Assembly: GCA_003449615.1 (NCBI GenBank)
Contig: DMHA01000187.1
Location: 1,265 to 6,912, forward strand
Source of the DNA: Flavobacterium sp.
Lineage (GTDB): Bacteria > Bacteroidota > Bacteroidia > Flavobacteriales > Flavobacteriaceae
Length of the DNA: 5,648 bases
Reading direction: 5' to 3'
Of the stretch, positions 1 to 4,509 are shown one piece after another. A model generated the notes under the pieces. That model was not told where the DNA came from. It did not search any database and saw only the letters and a program-made list of their open reading frames with translations. The position numbers and the translations under genes were made by a program. Within the stretch, counting starts at the first letter, position 1. The number at the start of each line of letters is the position of its first letter.

Positions 1-1212
1 TTGCTTTTTAAAAACAACAGTATGGAAGATCTTATTTTAGAATTTCAAGAAAAAATCAACATAGTATCCTTGAAATTTCAACGGTATTTGATTGATAAAA
101 TAGATATAAATAATCGATTGATTGCCGTAAAAGGAGCTAGAGGTTCAGGAAAAACGACTTTGTTGTTGCAAATGGCAAAAAGAAAATTACCGCTCAAAAG
201 TACGCTCTATGTAAGTTTGGATCATATTTATTTTTTTGAAAATAAACTATATGATTTGGCAAAGCTGTTTGTGAAATTTGGCGGAACTCATTTATTATTA
301 GACGAAGTTCATAAATACCCCAATTGGTCTAGAGAGATCAAATTAATTTATGATAATTTCCCCGCTTTGAGTATTGTTTTTACTTCTTCTTCGATGCTCG
401 AAATTTACAAAGGCGAATCCGATTTGAGCCGAAGAGCGGTTTCTTATACCCTGAAAGAGTTGTCTTTCAGGGAATTTATTGAGTTGGATACCAATAAAAA
501 ATTTCCCGTTTTTTCATTAGAAGAAATTTTGAGGAACCACAACGAAATAGCTTCAAAAATGCTGGAAGAGATGAAGCCCTTGCCGCTCTTTGCAAAATAT
601 TTGCAAATGGGAGCCTACCCGTATTTCAAAGAAAGTGAGAATGATTATCCTCAGAAATTGCGCAACACCATAAATTTAATCATCGAAATAGATATTAATG
701 CGGTCGAAGATTTGAATTATGAAACCTTGGTGAAATTGAAAAAATTATTGATTACCATTGCTACAAGTGCTCCATTTACACCCAATATTACCAAGTTGAG
801 CGAAAAAGTGGGCGTTTCCAGAAACACCTTAATTCAGGCGATAAAAATTCTTGACCGTGCAGGATTGGTCAACGAATTATACAAAGACACTTCAGGAATT
901 GGCGTTTTGACAAAACCCGAAAAGTTGTTTTTGAACAATACCAATTTGATGTATGCGTTGGCAAAAGAAAATATCAATATTGGTACTATTAGAGAAACGT
1001 TTTTCCTCAATCAATTCAAGGATTTACACGAAATTAATCTATCCGATCAAGCCGATTTTTTGGTCAATAAAAAATTTACTTTCGAGATAGGAGGCAAAAA
1101 CAAAACCAAGAAACAAATTGTTGCTATTCCCGATTCCTACATTGCCAAAGATATGATAGAAATAGGGTATGGGACTATCATTCCGGTTTGGTTGTTTGGG
1201 TTTATGTATTAG
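1..1212 (+). CDS. AAA-family ATPase with C-terminal DUF4143-type domain
   Basis: A predicted ATP-binding protein of the AAA_14/DUF4143 group, common in bacterial and archaeal accessory regions; its cellular substrate is not known. Seen: Walker A GARGSGKT at residues 45-52, Walker B HLLLDEVH at 97-104, a sensor-like IVFTSSS at 125-131, and the SDLSRRAVSYTLKELSFREF stretch (140-159) typical of this family, whose SRR is a candidate arginine finger. Residues 262-290 read as a winged helix (SEKVGVSRNTLIQAIKILDRAGLV is the clearest part). The C-terminus keeps a PD-(D/E)XK-like pattern: RETFF at 331-335, ADFLV at 351-355 and FEIGGKNK at 361-368. The frame opens with TTG at the window edge. An in-frame ATG at 22 (MEDLILEF) is an equally good start, and the gene could begin further left. 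No membrane segment or signal peptide is seen. Length of about 400 aa is normal for the group. No + strand neighbour follows closely, so it looks like the end of its transcript. Confidence 0.85.
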   Translation: MLFKNNSMEDLILEFQEKINIVSLKFQRYLIDKIDINNRLIAVKGARGSGKTTLLLQMAKRKLPLKSTLYVSLDHIYFFENKLYDLAKLFVKFGGTHLLLDEVHKYPNWSREIKLIYDNFPALSIVFTSSSMLEIYKGESDLSRRAVSYTLKELSFREFIELDTNKKFPVFSLEEILRNHNEIASKMLEEMKPLPLFAKYLQMGAYPYFKESENDYPQKLRNTINLIIEIDINAVEDLNYETLVKLKKLLITIATSAPFTPNITKLSEKVGVSRNTLIQAIKILDRAGLVNELYKDTSGIGVLTKPEKLFLNNTNLMYALAKENINIGTIRETFFLNQFKDLHEINLSDQADFLVNKKFTFEIGGKNKTKKQIVAIPDSYIAKDMIEIGYGTIIPVWLFGFMY

Positions 1213-1243
1213 TGTAGAATGTTTGTTTTTACGATTGGGACTC

Positions 1244-1365
1244 GCTCCGCAAAGTCTCCGACTTTGTGGATGTGTGTATCAGTCTTTGACTGATATAAAA
1301 GGATTTAAAAATAAATCGGTTGAAAACCGAAATTCACTACCTCAAAGTCGGAGACTTTGCGGAGC
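1244..1365. repeat. 122-bp inverted-repeat element with 23-bp perfect arms and nested hairpins
   Basis: Seen directly: 1244-1266 and 1343-1365 are exact reverse complements (23 bp, beginning GCTCCGCAAAGTC). Each arm is also a hairpin by itself, CAAAGTC-TCC-GACTTTG at 1250-1266 and CAAAGTC-GGA-GACTTTG at 1343-1359. Between the arms lie two more perfect hairpins, TATCAGTC-TTT-GACTGATA at 1277-1295 and TCGGTT-GAA-AACCGA at 1316-1330. All four have three-base loops. The element can fold either as one long stem with two inner hairpins or as a row of four small hairpins. It resembles REP/MITE-type dispersed repeats; no transposase gene or target-site duplication is visible here. Confidence 0.75.
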
Positions 1366-1436
1366 ATTATCGATTATATTTTGCCCCACTCGTGCCCTTT
1401 CAAAATTAAAAATTTATTTGCTTTTGTTTGTGTTCA

Positions 1437-1451
1437 CGAGCGGGACGCTCG
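1437..1451. repeat. Short GC-rich hairpin CGAGCG-GGA-CGCTCG
   Basis: A perfect 6-bp stem with a three-base loop, standing out in AT-rich surroundings and lying 30 bases past the stop codon of the - strand DUF4268 gene. It has the same loop size as the four hairpins at 1244-1365. A further CTCGTG at 1389-1394 can pair with CACGAG at 1435-1440, an alternative fold. No T-run follows on either strand, so it is not a standard intrinsic terminator. I recall similar GAGCGGGACGCTC repeats from other Bacteroidota genomes, but this is memory only. Confidence 0.55.
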
Positions 1452-1481
1452 CCTAGCAGAGGATTTGTGTGTGTGGTTTAA

Positions 1482-2600
1482 TTATTTGTTCTTCCATTCG
1501 AAATTTAGTTTTTTGACAGGATCTCTAAATGCTTTTTCCATTCTCACCGAAATATCAATTAAGAATTTGTTCATTTTTTTCCAATCATCTTCTTCAAAAT
1601 AACTCACTCCATCAAGTTGCGATTTTATTCTAGAAGTAATATTGTCGTCCATTCTTTCCCATTCAAATTTTCCTCCAAAAACTTCCTCAATCTTTTCTTT
1701 AGATTTTAAAAAGTAGTCGAAAATTTCTTTGTTGTCTTCTTTGTTGCCACGATTAATGAAAATTTCACCTCTACAATAACTGCTTGTAGCAACAAAATTC
1801 AGGTTTACACCACTCATTCCAATTCCTTTTCCAATCCAATTGTCTTTTGAAGGAGAGTTATTTGAAAATAAATTATTTACCTGGTTGCTTGCGTTTATAA
1901 ATTGTTCCCAAAATTTCAATCTAATATGGTGTCTGCTTTTGAGTGTTTCCTGAACTTCAATTTCTTCTTGTGCTTTTGTGGCAATGCTAATTACAAAATC
2001 TTCTGTGTCTTTTGTAGGTAGGATTTGTTCAACATTTAAAAATAATTGTTCTTCATTTGAAAAAGGAGTGATTTTAAAACATTGAATTCTGATTTTAAAA
2101 TTCATTAACCATAATACGGTTGATGTTACTTCTTTTCTAAAATTTGCTGCTACCAAGAATAATCTTTGAGAGTTTAATCCTTGGTTTAGTAGAATTTCAG
2201 AAAGTTCTCTGTTATCGAAAAATTCGGAAATCTTTTCTTGTGCATTTGAAGCTGTGCCCAAATAAGCTTGATAAATATTAACTATATCTTGTTTTGTCAA
2301 ACTTGCACAATAAGAAGCATATTTAATAACTTGCCAAGTTACGTCCTTGCCCGAATCGTCTAACTTATTTTCTATTATAACTAAGTTGCCAAGTTTATCT
2401 AATGCAAGCAAGTCTAGTCGTTCATTCGTGTCATTGAAACCATTAAATTCTTTCTGAATTATTAAAAGCTCCTCGCCAAGTGAACTAGGATCATTTGCAA
2501 TCCATTCTTGTAAATGGTCTCTTTCTCTAAATTTCAATTCAGAAAATGACTTTTGCTTTAGTTTCAATATTCTGTTTTTTTCTCTGTCTATTAAATACAT
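1482..2600 (-). CDS. DUF4268-type protein with N-terminal PD-(D/E)XK nuclease-like domain
   Basis: 372 residues, cytoplasmic by appearance, with no signal or membrane segment. The N-terminal half carries a PD-(D/E)XK-type core: LGEELLII (41-48), RLDLLALD (61-68), GNLVIIENKL (71-80) and VTWQVIKYASY (87-97). The candidate active-site set is D63, E77, K79 and possibly Q90, a pattern shared with NucS-like and restriction-like nucleases. The C-terminal part (about 220-365) fits the DUF4268 domain: RLKFWEQFI near 227, an IGKGIGMSGVNLNFV segment, GEIFINRG near 278, and a final helical DDWKKMNKFLIDISVRMEKAF. Proteins of this type are often found in accessory or defence-associated loci, but no specific reaction is known to me. 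The start is the ATG at 2598-2600, fixed by an in-frame TAA just upstream. There is no clear Shine-Dalgarno site. No partner gene is close on this strand; its upstream region holds copy A of the repeated module. The gene converges with the ATPase gene. Confidence 0.85.
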   Translation of the reverse strand: MYLIDREKNRILKLKQKSFSELKFRERDHLQEWIANDPSSLGEELLIIQKEFNGFNDTNERLDLLALDKLGNLVIIENKLDDSGKDVTWQVIKYASYCASLTKQDIVNIYQAYLGTASNAQEKISEFFDNRELSEILLNQGLNSQRLFLVAANFRKEVTSTVLWLMNFKIRIQCFKITPFSNEEQLFLNVEQILPTKDTEDFVISIATKAQEEIEVQETLKSRHHIRLKFWEQFINASNQVNNLFSNNSPSKDNWIGKGIGMSGVNLNFVATSSYCRGEIFINRGNKEDNKEIFDYFLKSKEKIEEVFGGKFEWERMDDNITSRIKSQLDGVSYFEEDDWKKMNKFLIDISVRMEKAFRDPVKKLNFEWKNK

Positions 2601-2670
2601 TTAGGGTGTCTTTATTATGTATGTTAGTTTGTTAAATACAAAACCTTGTTTCAACAATTGTTGTTCTTTC

Positions 2671-2678
2671 CAAATATA
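2671..2678 (-). promoter_or_regulatory. Candidate Bacteroidota -7 box (TATATTTG) for the DUF4268 gene
   Basis: Read on the - strand this is TATATTTG, matching the TAnnTTTG -7 consensus of Bacteroidota, and it lies 70 bases before the ATG at 2600. The same box occurs at the same place in repeat copy B, which raises its credibility. No good TTG is found 17-23 bases upstream, so the -33 element is weak or absent. In AT-rich DNA this box also arises by chance. Confidence 0.4.
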
Positions 2679-2760
2679 TAAATTAATCACGAAAATACTG
2701 ATTAATTCCTGTAAAATTTCATATCATTTCCCAAAACTAACCCCTTTTAAAATACCAACC

Positions 2761-2776
2761 TTACGGGAAACCGTAA
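2761..2776. promoter_or_regulatory. Palindrome TTACGG-GAAA-CCGTAA in copy A
   Basis: A perfect 6-bp inverted repeat around a four-base centre, inside the 23-bp block that is identical in both module copies. Its conservation against diverged flanks suggests selection, for example as an operator for a dimeric regulator or as an RNA hairpin; read on the + strand the loop would be GAAA, a stable tetraloop type. It lies about 85-100 bases upstream of the candidate -7 box. The binding protein is unknown. Confidence 0.5.
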
Positions 2777-2891
2777 AACGCTGTTTTTTTTTGTTATTTT
2801 TTTTATTCTAGCTGGAGTGTAAAGTCATTGGGAGCGGAGAACCTTTTCTGTTTATTTAATATCTTACCACAGAAAGGATTATATTAAAAAC

Positions 2892-2915
2892 AAAAAAGCC
2901 CCCATTTAGGAAGCT
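2892..2915 (-). terminator. Intrinsic terminator of the small RNA candidate
   Basis: On the - strand the stem AGCTTCC / GGGGGCT (2909-2915 with 2897-2903) closes a TAAAT loop and is followed by a T-run. Two of the seven pairs are G-U, so the stem forms well only in - strand RNA; on the + strand those positions are C-A mismatches. This fixes the direction. It may also end read-through from the - strand gene at 3065-3634. Confidence 0.65.
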
Positions 2916-2982
2916 CTTTTTAGCCCTTAAAGAGTAAAGCGTCTTGCCTTTCGGCCTTGAAGAGACTTAGTCTTGGCATTGT
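2892..2982 (-). ncRNA. Candidate small RNA of about 90 nt with its own promoter and terminator
   Basis: On the - strand a good promoter (2989-3022) is followed by a compact, relatively GC-rich, hairpin-rich stretch and a rho-independent terminator (2892-2915). Hairpins seen, read on the - strand: AGAC-TAA-GTCT (2963-2973), GCC-GAAA-GGC (2946-2955), and CTCTTT with AAAGAG around a nine-base loop (2914-2934), which slightly overlaps the terminator stem. The middle GTCT can instead pair with AGAC at 2941-2944, enclosing the GCC-GAAA-GGC hairpin, so two folds compete. No open frame with a plausible start is seen. It does not match the features I know for tmRNA, RNase P RNA, 6S RNA or SRP RNA. It sits about 80 bases past the 3' end of the orphan gene, so a processed 3' UTR is the alternative. 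The 5' end is estimated from the promoter. Confidence 0.5.
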
Positions 2983-2988
2983 CTAATA

Positions 2989-3022
2989 CAAAAGTATAGT
3001 AGTTTTTTCTATTTACATCAAA
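2989..3022 (-). promoter_or_regulatory. Bacteroidota-type promoter for the small RNA candidate
   Basis: Read on the - strand, TTTG (3019-3022) is followed after 22 bases by TACTTTTG (2989-2996). This fits the flavobacterial TTG-N17-23-TAnnTTTG pattern and is the best promoter match in the window. A start near 2982 is expected. It lies just past the stop codon of the orphan gene at 3065, so it cannot serve that gene. Confidence 0.55.
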
Positions 3023-3064
3023 TTTACTATTGTTTATTCTTATTGTTTTTGTGATTTTAATAGT

Positions 3065-3634
3065 TTATTTCAATTCTAATTCCATCTTGTAGTTTATTTT
3101 TCCTCGTTCTTTTTGTTTTAGTACTGTTTTATCTGAGTAAAGTTCTACAATATATTGTGGGTCACGGTAACGAAAATTTTCAATTGCCATTGCAGTCCAA
3201 ATTGTAACTTCAAACGAATTTAGGTCTTCATAATGATATTCTACTGCAACATTCAAAAAGTCTTTTTCATCGGTTGTTTTATCCTGCAATACTATTCTCG
3301 CACTAGTTTTAGGATGAAAAGGGGGGTAATTTATAATTGAGCCATAACGCATTGAGTAATGAAGAACATGAAGTAATGTGATTTCAATTAATTTACATAC
3401 ACTTTCTTCATCAATCCCATTTCTAGCTCTGCCATCGTCTTCACCGAAGTCTTTCCGAGAGTTATAATGTTTATCTTTAAATAAATTTGTTTTAAATGTT
3501 AAATCATAGTTAGTAATAAATTTAGCATTTAATGAACATATATTATCTCTATATGCTTCAGGATCTAAAATCTCCACATCAATATTTTTAATTATTCGTT
3601 TTCTCTTTTCTCGCTTTGGTTTATCTTCATTCAT
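3065..3634 (-). CDS. Hypothetical protein, faintly DUF4258/BrnT-like
   Basis: 189 residues; I do not recognise the family with confidence. The N-terminus is strongly basic (KPKREKRKRIIK, 5-16), possibly nucleic-acid binding. A central region has a His and several Arg in a pattern recalling DUF4258/BrnT-type folds: DKHYNSRKDFG (54-64), GRARNGIDEESV (68-79) and a following helix, then strands with LNVAVEYHYED (127-137) and FEVTIWTAM (141-149). In BrnT toxins a similar arrangement forms a ribonuclease, but this protein is longer and no antitoxin gene is adjacent, so a toxin role is speculation. There is no signal peptide or membrane segment. The ATG at 3632-3634 is preceded by an A-rich tract with AAAAAAAGG, typical for this phylum. 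Copy B of the repeated module lies 145-295 bases upstream. The DNA is very AT-rich, poorer in GC than prfA by eye, which suggests an acquired gene. Confidence 0.75.
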   Translation of the reverse strand: MNEDKPKREKRKRIIKNIDVEILDPEAYRDNICSLNAKFITNYDLTFKTNLFKDKHYNSRKDFGEDDGRARNGIDEESVCKLIEITLLHVLHYSMRYGSIINYPPFHPKTSARIVLQDKTTDEKDFLNVAVEYHYEDLNSFEVTIWTAMAIENFRYRDPQYIVELYSDKTVLKQKERGKINYKMELELK

Positions 3635-3778
3635 AACCTTTTTTTACAATATTACGAATTAAAATGTACTTTATTTTTGATTATTTAGCATTGCCGTCAA
3701 TATATTTATATTGCTGATAATGTATGACTTATCACCTTGAATTAGGTTGTTTCTTTTAACAAAACGGCGTTTTTTCCC

Positions 3779-3786
3779 CAAATATA
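3779..3786 (-). promoter_or_regulatory. Candidate -7 box (TATATTTG) for the orphan gene
   Basis: Identical to the box in copy A and at the same place within the module, 144 bases before the ATG at 3634. It would give a leader of about 140 nt. As in copy A, no good -33 TTG is seen at the expected distance. Confidence 0.35.
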
Positions 3787-3872
3787 TAACTTAACACCGA
3801 AAATACTGATAATTTCCTATTCAAATTTTAATCTTTCCCAAAATTAACTCAACTCCTTTTAATTCAGCAACC

Positions 3873-3888
3873 TTACGGGAAACCGTAA
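3873..3888. promoter_or_regulatory. Palindrome TTACGG-GAAA-CCGTAA in copy B
   Basis: The same 16-bp palindrome as at 2761-2776, inside the 23-bp block identical between the copies. A candidate operator or RNA hairpin; the ligand is unknown. Confidence 0.5.
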
Positions 3889-3983
3889 AATGGTGTTTTT
3901 TTTGTAAATTTTTTTGTTTTAGAGGGAAGTAACTTTTTTTGAACAGACTGAAATGTAAGTTTTTTTGTAATTATTTTTTCATA

Positions 3984-4020
3984 ATCTTGTCACAAATTTA
4001 GTAAATATTTGTGACAAGAT
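3984..4020. repeat. Inverted repeat 1, 14-bp perfect arms (ATCTTGTCACAAAT)
   Basis: Arms 3984-3997 and 4007-4020 are exact reverse complements around a nine-base AT-rich loop. It is the first of three related inverted repeats built on TTGTCRCA. It is neither GC-rich nor followed by a T-run, so it is not a terminator. Confidence 0.7.
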
Positions 4021-4087
4021 ATGGTTTAAGCACAAACAGTAAAAAACAGAAAAATCTCTTATTATATATGGCTTTAGGCGCAGTTGA

Positions 4088-4118
4088 TTGTCGCACATTT
4101 AGGATAAATTTGCGACAA
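4088..4118. repeat. Inverted repeat 2 (TTGTCGCACATTT / AAATTTGCGACAA)
   Basis: Arms 4088-4100 and 4106-4118 pair at 12 of 13 positions (C4096 faces T4110), with loop AGGAT. The core differs from repeat 1 by a G for A in TGTCGCA, and the other arm carries the matching C, a compensatory change that points to selection on pairing or symmetry. The right arm also creates a TAAATTTG box (4105-4112) with a TTG 18 bases upstream, a possible but unproven + strand promoter. Confidence 0.65.
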
Positions 4119-4166
4119 AAATTAAAGTGTTTTTTGAAATTTACTCTTGGTTTTGAAATTCTCTTT

Positions 4167-4199
4167 TTTGTCACAAATACTTCCATTTTTTGTGACAAA
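4167..4199. repeat. Inverted repeat 3, 11-bp perfect arms (TTTGTCACAAA)
   Basis: Arms 4167-4177 and 4189-4199 are exact reverse complements around an 11-base loop, using the same TTTGTCACAAA core as repeat 1. The centres of the three repeats are about 101 and 80 bases apart. Confidence 0.65.
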
Positions 4200-4284
4200 T
4201 TATTTTAAGGTTTTTGTCTTTTTCAAAAGTTATTTCTTTTGAGCCAGAAATTTTATAGGAAATCGCAAACCTGTCTTTAGCACA

Positions 4285-4426
4285 ATTCCCTAGCCCAGAT
4301 AGGAATGGAAATCCTTTTTTGGTAAAACGGAAAGCAAGTTTTATCAAAAAAGATTACTTCACTTTATTTTATTCTAATAGGAGTTCAGTGAATTTCATTT
4401 GGAATGACAGCAGGATTAAGCTCCTG
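4285..4426. repeat. Chain of hairpins upstream of prfA, probable dispersed flavobacterial repeat
   Basis: Four structures follow one another: a stem of seven pairs with one bulged C around CTAGCCCAGATAG (4285-4306); a long stem (4311-4328 with 4338-4354, 17 pairs with one bulge and one G-U, loop GGAAAGCAA); TTCACT/AGTGAA (4358-4363 with 4387-4392); and CAGGA/TCCTG (4411-4415 with 4422-4426). The phrase CCTAGCCCAGATAGGAATGG followed by ATCCTTTTTT resembles a repeat I recall as frequent between Flavobacterium genes; that is memory, not a search. It could be a transcribed structured RNA or the leftover of the transcription unit ending upstream. Confidence 0.5.
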
Positions 4427-4444
4427 AAAAAAATCTGAAATCTA

Positions 4445-4462
4445 TCCCGAAAGCTTTCGGGA
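4445..4462. repeat. Perfect 18-bp palindrome TCCCGAAAGCTTTCGGGA
   Basis: A fully symmetric palindrome with no spacer, ending 15 bases before the candidate -7 box of prfA and overlapping the expected -33 position. It could be an operator or one of the CCCGAnAGCTnTCGGG palindromes that I recall as common in Flavobacterium spacers. Its overlap with the promoter makes an effect on prfA expression possible (inference). Confidence 0.65.
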
Positions 4463-4485
4463 CTGCAATCTTTTCACTAAATTTG
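4455..4485 (+). promoter_or_regulatory. Candidate prfA promoter
   Basis: TAAATTTG at 4478-4485 matches the TAnnTTTG -7 consensus. TTTC at 4455-4458, 19 bases upstream, is a near match to the -33 TTTG and lies inside the palindrome. Transcription would start near 4492, giving a leader of about 18 nt. Confidence 0.5.
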
Positions 4486-4509
4486 CACTCCAAATAAAGG
4501 AACAAGAAT

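Larger units (their letters stand above)
1213..1481. other. Intergenic spacer between convergent genes, rich in hairpins
   Basis: This 269-base spacer lies between the ends of the + strand ATPase gene and the - strand DUF4268 gene. It holds the hairpin cluster listed separately at 1244-1451 and little else. I see no classical terminator with a GC stem and T-run for either flanking gene, so the hairpins may serve that role for both convergent transcripts (inference). Short open frames that cross it are explained by the repeats. Confidence 0.7.
2669..2817 (-). repeat. Repeated upstream module, copy A
   Basis: This stretch aligns with 3777-3929 in the same orientation, mostly identical, with only small gaps (the offset moves from 1108 to 1112 across it). 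Exact shared blocks are CCAAATATATAA (2670-2681), CGAAAATACTGAT (2690-2702) and 23 bp at 2756-2778 that contain the TTACGG-GAAA-CCGTAA palindrome; a T-rich stretch follows in both copies. Read on the - strand, the module ends at a TATATTTG box in front of the DUF4268 gene. It may be a shared regulatory region or a dispersed repeat carrying a promoter (inference). Confidence 0.75.
2601..3064. other. 464-base spacer with repeat copy A, a hairpin and a small RNA candidate
   Basis: No protein-coding gene is supported here. From left to right it holds the leader and promoter region of the - strand DUF4268 gene, copy A of the repeated module (2669-2817), an imperfect inverted repeat (CCTTTTCTGT at 2842-2851 against ACAGAAAGG at 2869-2877, one-base bulge, 17-base loop), and the - strand small RNA unit with its own promoter and terminator (2892-3022). 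The rest, up to the stop codon of the next - strand gene, is AT-rich without recognisable structure. Confidence 0.7.
3777..3929 (-). repeat. Repeated upstream module, copy B
   Basis: Second copy of the module at 2669-2817, in the same orientation and about 1.1 kb away. Identical blocks are at 3778-3789, 3798-3810 and 3868-3890; the rest is diverged but alignable, with a T-rich region at the far end in both. It lies upstream of the - strand orphan gene, as copy A lies upstream of the DUF4268 gene. The divergence shows the duplication is not recent. Confidence 0.75.
3635..4509. other. 875-base spacer between divergent genes with several repeat families
   Basis: No coding gene is supported. Next to the - strand orphan gene is its leader (3635-3776), with two AT-rich hairpins (CAATATA-TT-TATATTG at 3698-3713 and TGATAA/TTATCA at 3715-3734). 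Then come module copy B (3777-3929), three TTGTCACAAAT-type inverted repeats (3984-4199), a TCAAAAG-TTATTT-CTTTTGA hairpin (4223-4242), a chain of longer hairpins (4285-4426), a perfect palindrome (4445-4462) and the prfA promoter. This is a very long upstream region for a bacterial housekeeping gene; most of it looks like accumulated repeats. Confidence 0.7.

Noticed and set aside
1244..1451. CRISPR array
   Set aside because: The repeated units are unequal hairpins with differing sequence and irregular spacing; there are no constant direct repeats with unique spacers and no cas genes.
1169..1456. Open frame of 95 codons on the + strand after the ATPase gene
   Set aside because: It overlaps the end of the ATPase gene in another frame and is made almost entirely of the hairpin repeats; it has no ribosome binding site and no recognisable protein features.
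1357..1602. Open frame of 81 codons on the + strand
   Set aside because: It starts in the repeat cluster and runs antisense into the DUF4268 gene; its composition is that of a chance frame.
2617..2811. Open frame of 64 codons on the + strand
   Set aside because: It lies inside the leader and repeated module copy A and ends in a T-run giving a poly-Phe/Leu tail; no ribosome binding site.
3065..3634. A classical type II toxin-antitoxin pair
   Set aside because: Only one gene is present; no small antitoxin frame lies up- or downstream on the same strand within operon distance.
4105..4112. A + strand promoter (TTG-N18-TAAATTTG) inside inverted repeat 2
   Set aside because: The match is good, but the box is created by the repeat arm, similar boxes arise on both strands in this AT-rich stretch, and no gene follows for about 400 bases.
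3998..4208. Overlapping short frames on both strands
   Set aside because: Both are generated by the inverted repeats at 3984-4199 and antiparallel to each other; neither has start signals or protein-like composition.
4411..4430. Terminator formed by CAGGA/TCCTG
   Set aside because: The stem is only 5 bp and is followed by an A-run on the + strand and no T-run on the - strand.
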